64,000 nucleotides of DNA from an uncultured Bacteroides sp. (GCA_900755095.1 CAAEFE010000086.1:62001-126000), one strand, 5' to 3'; positions 29,710-39,360 are shown, counted from the first letter of the stretch. Numbers and translations: made by a program. The notes: generated from the letters alone by a model not told the origin.

Positions 29710-31191
29710 ATGAGAAAAATAAAAATTAAATCCATTCTTGCCGCAGTTGCCGGACTTTTCCTGGCAACGAGTTGTAGCAGCAGTTTTTTGGATACGGACC
29801 CAACGGATGCGGTAAGTTCAGAAAAAGTACCTGTGCCCGAAAATGCAGCGGCACTTGTGAATGGTGCCTGGTATAATCTGTTTGATTATTCAAGTACTTA
29901 TGCCAATATCGGTTATCGGGCGCTTCAGTGTCTGGATGACATGATGGCAAGTGATATTGTTTCCCGTCCGAAATACGGTTTCAACTCTTCGTATCAGTTT
30001 AACGATATAGCGTTACCTTCAAACAATAGAACAGAATTTGCTTGGTATCTGATATATAAAACGATCGATAACTGTAATACTGCCATTTCCATTCAGGGAG
30101 ATTCGGAGGAACTCCGGCAGGCGCAGGGACAGGCATTGGCGCTGCGTGCTTTCTGTTATTTACACTTGGTGCAGCATTATCAATTTACTTATCTGAAAGA
30201 TAAAGATGCTCCATGTGTTCCTATATATACCGAACCGAGTAATAGTTCGACAGTTCCGAAAGGAAAATCAACAGTGGCACAGGTTTATCAGCGTATTTTT
30301 GATGATCTGAACCTGGCACAGGATTATTTGAAGAACTATGTAAGGAGTGGTGATAACCAGAAATTCAAACCGAATGTTGCCGTAGTGGATGGCCTCTTGG
30401 CTCGTGCTTATCTGTTGACAGGGCAGTGGGAAGAAGCAGCGAAAGCAGCTGAAGCCGCACGTACAGGATATACGTTGATGACAACGACAGCCGAATACGA
30501 AGGCTTCAATAATATTTCCAATAAAGAATGGATATGGGGATTTCCTCAAATACCTTCTCAATCGGATGCCAGCTACAACTTCTATTATCTGGATGCAACA
30601 TACGTCGGAGCTTATAGTAGCTTTATGGCCGATCCTCATCTAAAAGATACCTTTATTGAGGGTGACATTCGTCTGCCTTTGTTTCAGTGGATGCGTGAAG
30701 GGTATCTGGGATATAAGAAATTCCACATGCGTGCAGATGATACAGCTGATCTGGTCTTGATGCGTGCTTCTGAAATGTATTTGATAGAAGCGGAGGCGAA
30801 AGTTCGTGATGGAGTAGCTTTGAATCAGGCTGTCATTCCATTGAATACGTTGCGCAATGCCCGTGGAGTGGGAGATTATGACGTGACAGGGAAATCACAG
30901 GAAGATGTTCTTAATGAGATTCTGATGGAACGTCGCCGCGAACTTTGGGGAGAGGGATTCGGTATTACAGATGTACTTCGTACACAGGGTTCCGTAGTAC
31001 GTACTGCTTTATCTGATGAAATGCAGAAGACTGAAGTCGATTGCTGGCAGGAGGGTGGTAGCTTTGAAAAACGAAATCCTCTGGGACATTGGTTCCTTAA
31101 CTTCCCGAACGGTAAACCGTTTACAGTAAATAGCACCTATTATTTGTATGCTATTCCCCAGAAAGAAATAAACGCTAACCCTAACATATAA
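29710..31191 (+). CDS. SusD/RagB-family surface lipoprotein
   Basis: The 493-residue protein has a lipoprotein signal ending LATSCSSSFLDTDPTDAVSSEKV, the typical SusD start. The TPR-like helices are visible (AQGQALALRAFCYLHLVQHYQFTY, about 137-160), as is the C-terminal SusD pattern NTLRNARGVGDYD...ILMERRRELWGEGFGITDVLR. It binds the ligand at the surface and closes the preceding SusC channel. A strong hairpin follows 40 bases after the stop. Confidence 0.95.
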   Translation: MRKIKIKSILAAVAGLFLATSCSSSFLDTDPTDAVSSEKVPVPENAAALVNGAWYNLFDYSSTYANIGYRALQCLDDMMASDIVSRPKYGFNSSYQFNDIALPSNNRTEFAWYLIYKTIDNCNTAISIQGDSEELRQAQGQALALRAFCYLHLVQHYQFTYLKDKDAPCVPIYTEPSNSSTVPKGKSTVAQVYQRIFDDLNLAQDYLKNYVRSGDNQKFKPNVAVVDGLLARAYLLTGQWEEAAKAAEAARTGYTLMTTTAEYEGFNNISNKEWIWGFPQIPSQSDASYNFYYLDATYVGAYSSFMADPHLKDTFIEGDIRLPLFQWMREGYLGYKKFHMRADDTADLVLMRASEMYLIEAEAKVRDGVALNQAVIPLNTLRNARGVGDYDVTGKSQEDVLNEILMERRRELWGEGFGITDVLRTQGSVVRTALSDEMQKTEVDCWQEGGSFEKRNPLGHWFLNFPNGKPFTVNSTYYLYAIPQKEINANPNI

Positions 31192-31230
31192 ATAGCTCTC
31201 TTAATTTTTTGACTTTGACCTTAACTTGTA

Positions 31231-31275
31231 GACCGGTATACGTCGTGACGATGCATACCGGTCGTTTTCTTTCTT
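31231..31275 (+). terminator. Terminator after the second susC-susD pair
   Basis: GACCGGTAT (31231-31239) pairs with ATACCGGTC (31255-31263), with an inner CGTC/GACG stem, followed by GTTTTCTTTCTTTTTT. It can serve the plus-strand susD gene. It lies just beyond the converging MFS gene end. Confidence 0.8.
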
Positions 31276-31293
31276 TTTTATAAAGAGCTTTAT

Positions 31294-32496
31294 TTATATT
31301 TTCTGCTTCTTTAAATTAGGCAAAAAGAACGTGACTAATCCCAGCAGCGGCATATAAGCACAGATATTATATACATATTCAATACTCGTTTTATCCGCTA
31401 AATTACCGAGTACAGCAGATGCTACACCAGCCACCCCGAATGCAAATCCAAAGAATAACCCTGATATTAATCCGAGCTTGGTAGGAAGCAATTCCTGTGC
31501 ATAAAGCAATATGGCAGGAAAAGCGGAAGAAAGCATTAATCCCACACAGAAGCTAAGGATAATAGTCCACAGCAGATTGGCATGTGGCATTAGTAAGCTA
31601 AATGGGGCAGCTCCTAAAATAGAAGCCCAAATCACATACTTCCGACCGATACGGTCACCGACAGGTCCGCCAATTAATGTTCCGATAGCAGTAGCTACCA
31701 GGAAAATAAATAAATATAGCTGCGAATCTTGTACACTTACATTGAATTTATGAATCAGGTAGAAAGTATAATAACTGGTGAGACTTGCCATATAAATATA
31801 TTTGGAGAAAATCAGAATCAGCAATATCGCGATTGAAAGGGCTGTCTTATCCATAGGCAAAGGAAGATGAACTGGTTTTCTGACACTGACAGTCTGTGCT
31901 TTCATCCGGTTTAGATATGATTTATACCATTTGCAAATTGGGTACATCACTCCGATAGCAGCTAAAGCCACAAATGCAAATACGATGAGATGTTGCCTGC
32001 CATAAGGAGCCACCAACAGAGCAACCAGCAAAGGGCCTAATGAACCTCCGAAGTTACCACCTACCTGAAAGAGTGATTGTGCCAGTCCACGTTTTCCGCC
32101 GGAGGCAAGGAACGTGATACGGGAGGCTTCCGGATGCAGTACGGAAGAGCCAATTCCGATTAAGAATACGGAGGCTAATATCCAGTATAGATTATCAGAG
32201 AATGCTAAGTTTATCAAACCAATCAGTGTAAAGCTCATTCCGATAGGCAATGACCACGCGACGGGATGCTTATCAAAGAAAATTCCGGTAATCGGTTGAA
32301 AAACTGAAGCGGAAAGTTGATAGACTAGTGTGATAAGTCCGATTTGCGCGAAACTAAGTCCTAAATCATCTTTAAATAAAGGATAAGATGCTGATAGCAC
32401 CGACTGTAAAAGATCGTTGAGGCAATGCGAAAGACTCAATGCAATCAAAATGGAAAATGTAATTTTTCCTACGGGTTGTTCCTGATTCTGTACCAT
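31294..32496 (-). CDS. MFS exporter, fosmidomycin-resistance (Fsr)-like
   Basis: The 400-residue protein has about 12 membrane helices. The N-terminal SHCLNDLLQSVLSASYPLFKDDLGLSFAQIGLI and GIGSSVLHPEASRI segments are characteristic of Fsr-like MFS proteins, as is GGPVGDRIGRKYVIW in the second half. Fsr exports fosmidomycin in E. coli; the substrate here is not known. It is monocistronic with its own promoter. Confidence 0.85.
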   Translation of the reverse strand: MVQNQEQPVGKITFSILIALSLSHCLNDLLQSVLSASYPLFKDDLGLSFAQIGLITLVYQLSASVFQPITGIFFDKHPVAWSLPIGMSFTLIGLINLAFSDNLYWILASVFLIGIGSSVLHPEASRITFLASGGKRGLAQSLFQVGGNFGGSLGPLLVALLVAPYGRQHLIVFAFVALAAIGVMYPICKWYKSYLNRMKAQTVSVRKPVHLPLPMDKTALSIAILLILIFSKYIYMASLTSYYTFYLIHKFNVSVQDSQLYLFIFLVATAIGTLIGGPVGDRIGRKYVIWASILGAAPFSLLMPHANLLWTIILSFCVGLMLSSAFPAILLYAQELLPTKLGLISGLFFGFAFGVAGVASAVLGNLADKTSIEYVYNICAYMPLLGLVTFFLPNLKKQKI

Positions 32497-32537
32497 AATA
32501 CCTATTTACTATTGAAGTGTTCCTGAAAAATCGGCTG

Positions 32538-32566
32538 CAAAGGTACGGAAACTTCCCGTTTCTCAA
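32538..32566 (-). promoter_or_regulatory. Promoter of the Fsr-like MFS gene
   Basis: On the minus strand TTG (32566-32564), an 18-base spacer and TACCTTTG (32545-32538) fit the Bacteroides consensus and lie about 42 bases upstream of the MFS start codon. Confidence 0.6.
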
Positions 32567-32703
32567 TATATATTTGCTGTGATTAATTCAATATGATAGG
32601 AATAAAGCTCTAAGACTAAGGATTGTAAATTGTCGTTAATTCAGTTTTGAGTGACTGAACTATTCTTCATACCTACTGTTGTTAAATAAAAAAGGAGGAT
32701 TAT

Positions 32704-32949
32704 ATGGGCTTTATATGGTATATCATTATTGGTATTGTGGCTGGATTCCTCGCAGGTAAAATAATGCGCGGCGGAGGTTTTGGTCTTGTTATAAATTTAT
32801 TACTTGGTATTCTTGGAGGTGTACTGGGCGGTTGGGTGTTTGCCCTTTTCGGACTGGCAGCTTCAGGACTGATCGGAAGTTTGATAACTTCCACCGTAGG
32901 AGCTATCCTTGTATTGTGGATTGCTTCTTTATTCTCGAAATCTAAATAG
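32704..32949 (+). CDS. GlsB/YeaQ/YmgE-family small membrane stress protein
   Basis: The 81-residue protein is almost entirely hydrophobic, with three membrane helices and the family pattern IIGIVAGFLAGKIMRGGGFG, LLGILGGVLGGWVF and GSLITSTVGAILVLWI. Members are annotated as transglycosylase-associated or general-stress proteins; the molecular role is unclear. AAAGGAGGAT just before the ATG is a strong Shine-Dalgarno sequence, unusual in this window, so high expression is likely. It lies 44 bases before another small gene. Confidence 0.9.
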   Translation: MGFIWYIIIGIVAGFLAGKIMRGGGFGLVINLLLGILGGVLGGWVFALFGLAASGLIGSLITSTVGAILVLWIASLFSKSK

Positions 32950-32993
32950 ATATTTATATAATTTATTTTTAATCCTAAAAACAGAACTTGATT

Positions 32994-33281
32994 ATGGAAT
33001 GTAGACATGGAAATTTCTGGATTGGACTCGGAATTGGGTCAATCCTTGGCGCAGTAGCTTATCGTCTTTCACGTACAGCAAAAGCAAAACAATTAGAAAG
33101 TGAAATTTATAATGCTATCCATCGCATAGGTCGTGATGCTGAAATAGCTGCTGCTCATGCTGAAAGAAAAGCAGTGGATCTTGGACTTAAAGCAGTAGAA
33201 GCCGGTGCGGAAATTGCTGATAAAGTAGCAGATGAAGCCGATAAAGTGGCCGGAAAAGCAAAAGATAAGTGGGGGAAATAA
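32994..33281 (+). CDS. Small membrane-anchored Ala/Lys-rich protein (YtxH-like)
   Basis: From the ATG at 32994 the protein has 95 residues. One glycine-rich hydrophobic segment (FWIGLGIGSILGAVAYRL) is followed by a charged helix rich in Ala, Lys, Glu and Asp (VADEADKVAGKAKDKWGK), an arrangement like YtxH or LEA-type stress proteins. No enzyme motif is present. It probably forms an operon with the GlsB-like gene before it. Confidence 0.7.
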   Translation: MECRHGNFWIGLGIGSILGAVAYRLSRTAKAKQLESEIYNAIHRIGRDAEIAAAHAERKAVDLGLKAVEAGAEIADKVADEADKVAGKAKDKWGK

Positions 33282-33287
33282 GAACTC

Positions 33288-33336
33288 CAAAACGGGTAAT
33301 CGATTTAAATAGAATCGGTTACCTGTTTTATTTTAT
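33288..33336 (+). terminator. Terminator after the small stress-protein genes
   Basis: AAAACGGGTAATCGATT and AATCGGTTACCTGTTTT form an imperfect stem followed by ATTTTAT, just after the stop at 33281. Confidence 0.6.
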
Positions 33337-33383
33337 ATACGTTTAATCTTTTATTTCTAGCCTCATCAGTCACTATCTGAATG

Positions 33384-33401
33384 ATGTGTGCACGAACACA
33401 T
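33384..33401. promoter_or_regulatory. Inverted repeat upstream of the LacI-type gene (weak operator)
   Basis: ATGTGT and ACACAT flank GCACGA. The half-site resembles the TGTGTGC half of the stronger palindrome 200 bases downstream. Confidence 0.35.
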
Positions 33402-33593
33402 ATTGGTGTATCTTCCCCATTATTTTCACTTCCTTCAAGAATCAAAAGCTATTTTCCCTCTGATTTCTCATCTGATAAATGCTTTTTTCTCTATACTATC
33501 TTTACTTTTTCTTATGTTTAACAACATGTATACTTCCTGGTTGTTCTAGTTAACTAGTTGATTATTAATAATATGTTCTTTGTTGTATATTAT

Positions 33594-33609
33594 GTGTGTG
33601 CGCACACAC
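33594..33609. promoter_or_regulatory. Perfect 16-base palindrome next to the LacI-type promoter (operator candidate)
   Basis: GTGTGTGCGCACACAC is a perfect palindrome with a central CG, the symmetry expected of a LacI-family operator. It ends two bases before the -33 TTG of the promoter that precedes the LacI-type gene, so autoregulation is likely. Confidence 0.6.
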
Positions 33610-33611
33610 TA

Positions 33612-33642
33612 TTGCTTAATTCAATAATTCATTTTACTTTTG
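33612..33642 (+). promoter_or_regulatory. Promoter of the lacI-SDR-uxuA operon
   Basis: TTG at 33612-33614 and TACTTTTG at 33635-33642, with a 20-base spacer, 29 bases before the start codon. This fits the Bacteroides consensus well. Confidence 0.7.
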
Positions 33643-33671
33643 TCGATGAAAAACAAGATACTTATCAATAA

Positions 33672-34745
33672 ATGGATAAAGAGTTTTCAAATATTCGGAT
33701 TGTAGACATTGCTAAGATGGCAGGTGTCTCTGTTGGCACGGTAGATCGTGTAATCCATAATCGTGGCAGGGTATCTGAAGAAAACAGGAAAAAGGTACAG
33801 GCGATTCTGGAGATGGTACATTACCAGCCCAATCTGATGGCACGTTCATTGGCGGCCTCCAAAAAGCAATATCATCTTCTAGCGATTACTCCTTCTTTTG
33901 TTCAGGGAGAGTATTGGGAAGCTATTTCGGAAGGTATAGATAAAGCAGCGTCGGAAATGGAATCGTATAACATCACCATTACCAAACTCTTTTTCGATCA
34001 ATATAATAACAAGACTTTTGATGATATCATCCGTAATCTGCTGAATGAGAAAGTAGATGGTGTATTGATTGCGACTTTGTTTACGGATTCTGTTATCCGG
34101 CTTTCGCAGGAACTTGACAGGAATGAAATACCTTATGTGTATGTTGACTCCAACATTGGAGGGCAACATCAACTGGCTTATTTCGGAACGGAGTCTTATG
34201 ATGCCGGAGTGATTGCTGCCAGATTGTTGATGGACCGGCTTTCTTCGTCTTCCGATATATTGATGGCGCGAATTATTCATAGTGGGAAGAATGACTCTAA
34301 TCAGGGAAAGAACAGGCGCGAAGGTTTCTGCCATTATCTCACGGAAACAGGGTTCAACGGAAATCTGCATGAAGTAGAGCTGAAAATAAATGATTCAGTG
34401 TATAACTTCATGAAGCTGGATGAAATATTTGAAGCTAATCCGAATATAAATGGGGCTGTTATTTTTAATTCAACTTGCTATATTTTAGGGAATTACCTGA
34501 AAGCGAGAGGAATGCAGTCTGTCAAACTGGTTGGTTATGACCTTATCGGGAGAAATACACAGTTGCTTTCCGAAGGTGTGATAACCGCATTGATTGCGCA
34601 GCGTCCGGAGCGTCAGGGATATGATGGTATTAAATCATTGTGTAATCATCTGTTGTTCAAACAGGGCAGTGAAAAGGTTAATTTGATGCCTATCGATATT
34701 CTCTTTAAAGAGAATCTGAAATATTATCTGAACAATAAATTATAA
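33672..34745 (+). CDS. LacI-family transcriptional regulator of hexuronate genes
   Basis: The 357-residue protein has an N-terminal LacI helix-turn-helix (IRIVDIAKMAGVSVGTVDRVIHNRGRVSEENRKKV, residues 8-42) with its hinge helix (MARSLAASK). A periplasmic-binding-like sensor domain follows (about 62-357), as in regulators of sugar uptake. It is 21 bases upstream of an SDR and uxuA, so it probably senses a hexuronate intermediate and controls this operon through the palindrome at 33594-33609. Confidence 0.9.
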   Translation: MDKEFSNIRIVDIAKMAGVSVGTVDRVIHNRGRVSEENRKKVQAILEMVHYQPNLMARSLAASKKQYHLLAITPSFVQGEYWEAISEGIDKAASEMESYNITITKLFFDQYNNKTFDDIIRNLLNEKVDGVLIATLFTDSVIRLSQELDRNEIPYVYVDSNIGGQHQLAYFGTESYDAGVIAARLLMDRLSSSSDILMARIIHSGKNDSNQGKNRREGFCHYLTETGFNGNLHEVELKINDSVYNFMKLDEIFEANPNINGAVIFNSTCYILGNYLKARGMQSVKLVGYDLIGRNTQLLSEGVITALIAQRPERQGYDGIKSLCNHLLFKQGSEKVNLMPIDILFKENLKYYLNNKL

Positions 34746-34766
34746 ACATATAAACTTGTAAGAACT

Positions 34767-35579
34767 ATGAATGAATTATTTAACGTAAAAGGCAAAGTAG
34801 TTGTTATCACCGGTGGAGCTGGTATTTTAGGTAAAGGTATTGCTGCGTATCTCGCAAAGGAAGGTGCAAAAGTAGTTGTGCTCGATAGAAGTGAAGAAGC
34901 AGGAAAAGCATTGGTAGACAGTATCAAAGCCGAAGGAAATGAAGCTATGTTCCTTTACACGGATGTAATGGATAAGGAAGTGCTGGAAGGTAACAAAGTA
35001 GAAATCATGAAGGCTTATGGCCGTATTGATGTATTGTTGAACGCTGCCGGAGGTAACATGGCAGGTGCAACTATCGCTCCGGATAAGACTTTCTTCGATT
35101 TGCAGATTGATGCATTCAAGAAAGTGGTGGATCTGAACCTTTTCGGTACAGTATTGCCTACAATGGTATTTGCTGAAATTATGGTAGAACAGAAGAAAGG
35201 TTCTATTGTAAACTTCTGTTCTGAATCGGCTCTTCGTCCATTGACCCGTGTGGTAGGTTATGGTGCGGCAAAAGCAGCTATTGCCAACTTTACTAAATAT
35301 ATGGCTGGTGAACTGGCTTTGAAATTCGGTAACGGTCTGCGTGTAAATGCCATCGCTCCGGGATTTTTTCTGACCGATCAGAATCGTGCATTATTGACTA
35401 ATCCGGATGGTTCTCTGACCGATCGTTCAAAGACCATTCTCGCTCATACTCCATTCAACCGTTTCGGTGAACCGGAAGACCTTTATGGAACAATCCATTA
35501 TTTGATTAGCGATGCTTCTAACTTCGTAACAGGTACAGTAGCTGTTATCGACGGTGGATTTGATGCATTCTCTATCTAA
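34767..35579 (+). CDS. SDR-family D-mannonate oxidoreductase (fructuronate reductase type)
   Basis: The 270-residue protein is a classical short-chain dehydrogenase: cofactor loop VVITGGAGILGKGIA (about 12-26), NAAGG near residue 92, catalytic Ser in NFCSESALR and the YGAAK motif. It has the inserts seen in the mannonate-type SDRs found beside uxuA in Bacteroidetes. It should interconvert fructuronate and mannonate with NAD(P)H. Context (LacI regulator before, mannonate dehydratase after) supports this over a generic SDR. Confidence 0.8.
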   Translation: MNELFNVKGKVVVITGGAGILGKGIAAYLAKEGAKVVVLDRSEEAGKALVDSIKAEGNEAMFLYTDVMDKEVLEGNKVEIMKAYGRIDVLLNAAGGNMAGATIAPDKTFFDLQIDAFKKVVDLNLFGTVLPTMVFAEIMVEQKKGSIVNFCSESALRPLTRVVGYGAAKAAIANFTKYMAGELALKFGNGLRVNAIAPGFFLTDQNRALLTNPDGSLTDRSKTILAHTPFNRFGEPEDLYGTIHYLISDASNFVTGTVAVIDGGFDAFSI

Positions 35580-35627
35580 TATTGGGATGATATCATTCTG
35601 TTTTTAATCATAATTAGTAACTTGTAA

Positions 35628-36812
<1,185 letters not shown>

Positions 36813-36842
36813 TCGAAGTACATAGTTAGCACTTTATTATCA

Positions 36843-36888
36843 AACACTACGGCTATTATTGATTGAAATAATAGTTGTAGTGTTTTTC
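36843..36888. terminator. Bidirectional terminator between uxuA and the exonuclease gene
   Basis: AACACTAC (36843-36850) pairs with GTAGTGTT (36877-36884), with an inner CTATTATT/AATAATAG stem, followed by TTTTCATTT. It serves uxuA and touches the end of the converging gene. Confidence 0.75.
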
Positions 36889-37483
36889 ATTTGCTCTTTT
36901 TCACTGGTTGAGGAATAAGTGAAGCGAATAAATCTCCAACATGTATATCTTTATCAGCTTTCTTTGTTTTTCTTTCTTTTTTCGGTTCGGGAATAATAAG
37001 TAAAGCTATTTGTGCGCAAGCCTCTGCATCTGCCAGTGCGTGGTGGTGATTCTCTAAATGATATCCGCATCGTTCTGCTACCGTATGCAACTGATGATTG
37101 GGCAAATCTTTTCCAAAGACTTTCCTCGAAGTACGGCAAGTACAATAAAACTTATAATCAGGATAAGTCATGTCATATAATTCGTGAACCGCCCGGAGAC
37201 AACCTTCATCAAAAGGACTGTTGTGCGCTACAAGTGGCAGACCGTCTATCAATGGTTTGATTTCCGCCCATACTTCCGGAAATTCGTCGGCTTCCATCGT
37301 GTCGTCGTAAGTTAAGCCATGAACAGCTGTGGTCCATTGCGTATAATAATTGGGGCGGGGACGGATCAGACGATAGATTTTATTCGTTATTTTTCCTTCC
37401 CTTACGATGACAACCCCAACACTGCATACGCTGGTACGTTTGCCGTTGGCTGTTTCAAAGTCGATAGCTGCAAAGTTTATCAT
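36887..37483 (-). CDS. DnaQ-like 3'-5' exonuclease
   Basis: The 198-residue protein is a DEDDh exonuclease: FAAIDFETANG (Asp and Glu at residues 8 and 10), VAHNSPFDEGCL (about 86-97) and the HHALADAEACAQIA end motif with His and Asp. YTQWTTAVHGLTYDD resembles the epsilon-subunit family. A Lys-rich tail (KKERKTKKADKDIHVGDLFASLIPQPVKKSK) follows. There is no polymerase or helicase domain. It likely trims DNA or RNA ends in repair; the exact substrate is unknown. Confidence 0.88.
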   Translation of the reverse strand: MINFAAIDFETANGKRTSVCSVGVVIVREGKITNKIYRLIRPRPNYYTQWTTAVHGLTYDDTMEADEFPEVWAEIKPLIDGLPLVAHNSPFDEGCLRAVHELYDMTYPDYKFYCTCRTSRKVFGKDLPNHQLHTVAERCGYHLENHHHALADAEACAQIALLIIPEPKKERKTKKADKDIHVGDLFASLIPQPVKKSK

Positions 37484-37712
37484 CGTTTCTATTATTTTTT
37501 CGGATACAAATATAGCATAAAAAATGAGGTTGGAGAAAATATAGTAACAGGATTGGCAAATAGAAACCTTTTACTAAAAATTGAATTAAAATGGACTTTG
37601 GGGAAACATTTCCAATAAAAAACTCTTCTTTTAAAGAATTTACACTATTTTTGTTCGACATAAACCAAAGGCATGGACAAAATGGAAAATCCGGGACCAT
37701 TTGCCCCCTCCT

Positions 37713-37784
37713 GTCCAAATCAAATTGATCCCCTGAATCCAATCTAAATTGATCCCTTTTGTCCAGCTGAAAGTGACCCCTTCA
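37713..37784. mobile_element. Relic of an insertion-sequence end: three 24-base repeats (IS21-like)
   Basis: Three related units begin at 37713 (GTCCAAATCAAATTGATCCC), 37737 (ATCCAATCTAAATTGATCCC) and 37761 (GTCCAGCTGAAAGTGACCCC), exactly 24 bases apart. Multiple short direct repeats of this kind are typical of the ends of IS21-family elements. No transposase is present. The repeats stop a few bases before the nrfA relic, so they probably mark the site where an element broke that gene. Confidence 0.5.
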
Positions 37785-37790
37785 AATTGA

Positions 37791-37964
37791 ACGTACGGAT
37801 ATACTGGTGATGTTCCGCTTCCGGATATCACAACGAAAGAAAAGGCGCAGCAATATATCGGTTTGGATATGGCTGCCGAAAAGGTAGGCAAAGATAAATT
37901 TCTCGAAGAAATTGTCCCTGAATGGCTTCAAAAGGCAAAGGCAAACGGACGCATCGTTGATTAG
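37791..37964 (+). pseudogene. C-terminal relic of a cytochrome c nitrite reductase gene (nrfA)
   Basis: The 56 codons to the TAG at 37962-37964 read GYTGDVPLPDITTKEKAQ, then QYIGLDMAAEKVGKDKFLEE, then IVPEWLQKAKANGRIVD. This aligns without gaps to the last 55 residues of the intact NrfA in this window (GYTGDVPMPDISTKAKAQ..., 52680-52852), with roughly two thirds identity. Everything upstream, including all heme motifs, is gone. The DNA has diverged from the intact copy, so this is not a recent duplication. Confidence 0.85.
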
Positions 37965-37985
37965 AATTTATTTTCGCTATATTTG
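37957..37985 (+). promoter_or_regulatory. Promoter of the AraC-type gene, overlapping the nrfA relic
   Basis: TTG at 37957-37959 (inside the last codons of the nrfA relic), an 18-base spacer and TATATTTG at 37978-37985. The start codon is 16 bases further on, at 38002. Confidence 0.6.
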
Positions 37986-38001
37986 CGTACAAAATAGATC
38001 C

Positions 38002-38826
38002 ATGTATACAGAATATCAGCCTTCTCATTTACTTGTTCCCTACATTGATAGCTATTGGGAGTTTAAGGGCAATCCGGATTATGGTATGCGCATCCATATT
38101 CTGCCGGATGGTTGTACCGATTTTATATTTACGCTGGGAGAGGTGGCTAATGCTGTTGAAGAAGGGAGTCTGATTATGCAACCCTATCGTTCCTATTTTG
38201 TAGGACCTATGACAAAATATTCGGAACTCGTCACTTATACAGAATCGATTCACATGTTTGGCGTTCGTTTTTTACCTTGTGGTTTGTCTTGCTTTACAAA
38301 CCTGCCTCTACACGAATTTGTGAATAGCAGAGTCAGTACTAATGAGATGAAGGCTGTTTTTGATGACACTTTTATTGAAAAATTAGGTGAGCAGAAGCAT
38401 GTCACAGATCGAATACGAGTAGTGGAAGAATATTTGCTGGCATATTTGGCGCGTCATTATCAGCCTGCCGATTCTCATGTCGCTATGGCAGTGAACATGA
38501 TTAATCATTCCAAAGGAAAACGTTCAGTTCGCAGCTTGATGGATGATGTCTGTTTGTGTCAGCGTCATTTTGAGAGAAAGTTCAAGCATTATACCGGATT
38601 TACTCCTAAAGAATACAGCCGTATTGTTAAATTTAAGAATGCTGTGGAATTGTTGAGAACCACAACATCAGCCAATCTGTTGACTACGGCAGTTGATGCA
38701 GGATACTATGATTTAGCGCATTTTTCAAAAGAGATTAAGTCGATGTCCGGCAATACTCCTGCGTCTTTTCTTTCCCTAACCGTTCCGGAAGAAACCACAC
38801 TTACTTATATCGAACCACAAAGATAG
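38002..38826 (+). CDS. AraC-family transcriptional regulator with DUF6597-type N-terminus
   Basis: From the ATG at 38002 (MYTEYQPSHLLVPYIDSYWEFKGN) the protein has 274 residues. The N-terminal 150 residues match the sensor-like domain common in small Bacteroidetes AraC proteins (IHILPDGCTDFIFTLGE, VGPMTKYSELV). The AraC DNA-binding domain is at about 170-265, with FTPKEYSRIVKFKNAVELL and GYYDLAHFSKEIKSMSGNTPASF. The frame stays open upstream to 37912 but that part is in the nrfA relic. The next gene, a flavin-binding oxidoreductase-like protein, is a possible target. Confidence 0.88.
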   Translation: MYTEYQPSHLLVPYIDSYWEFKGNPDYGMRIHILPDGCTDFIFTLGEVANAVEEGSLIMQPYRSYFVGPMTKYSELVTYTESIHMFGVRFLPCGLSCFTNLPLHEFVNSRVSTNEMKAVFDDTFIEKLGEQKHVTDRIRVVEEYLLAYLARHYQPADSHVAMAVNMINHSKGKRSVRSLMDDVCLCQRHFERKFKHYTGFTPKEYSRIVKFKNAVELLRTTTSANLLTTAVDAGYYDLAHFSKEIKSMSGNTPASFLSLTVPEETTLTYIEPQR

Positions 38827-38907
38827 ATTAGGTAAAAGTCGCTTTTTTACAATAGAATGGGAAGATATGCCGTTACCTTTGCAAGGTTAATAAAAAACAA
38901 TCAATTT

Positions 38908-39324
38908 ATGACCACAAAAACAATGAAAGAGAAAGCAACAGAATTGTTGCAGAGATGTGAAGTAGTTACCCTTGCTTCTGTGAATAAAGAAGGTTATCCC
39001 CGTCCTGTGCCGATGAGCAAAATCCTGGCAGAAGGAATTTCCACTATCTGGATGTCTACCGGAGCAGATTCACTAAAAACAATTGATTTCTTATCGAATC
39101 CGAAAGCAGGATTATGCTTTCAGGATAAAGGAGACAGCGTGGCGTTAACGGGGAAAGTGGAAGTTGTAACTGACGAAAAGATGAAGCAGGAACTTTGGCA
39201 GGATTGGTTTATCGATCATTTTCCCGGTGGTCCCACTGATCCCGGCTATGTCTTGTTGAAATTTGAATCGAATCACGCAACTTATTGGATTGAAGGAACA
39301 TTTATCCATAAGAAACTCGACTAA
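38908..39324 (+). CDS. Pyridoxamine 5'-phosphate oxidase-like FMN-binding protein
   Basis: From the ATG at 38908 (MTTKTMKEKATELLQRCEVVTLASVNKEGYPRPVPMSK) the protein has 138 residues, a single split-barrel domain. TLASVNKEGYPRPVPM and IWMSTGADSLKTIDFLSNPKAGLCF are typical of the general-stress (YdaG/YzzA) branch of the PNPOx-like family, which binds FMN or F420. TACCTTTG at 38874-38881 is a -7 box. It follows the AraC gene by 81 bases. A role in redox stress is inferred. Confidence 0.82.
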   Translation: MTTKTMKEKATELLQRCEVVTLASVNKEGYPRPVPMSKILAEGISTIWMSTGADSLKTIDFLSNPKAGLCFQDKGDSVALTGKVEVVTDEKMKQELWQDWFIDHFPGGPTDPGYVLLKFESNHATYWIEGTFIHKKLD

Positions 39325-39360
39325 TTCTACTCGGAAAGATAGAGGAATAGCGGATTTAAT

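Noticed and set aside
37912..38001. Extended N-terminus of the AraC-type protein
   Set aside because: The extra codons run through the nrfA relic in another frame, and a good promoter lies between them and the ATG at 38002.
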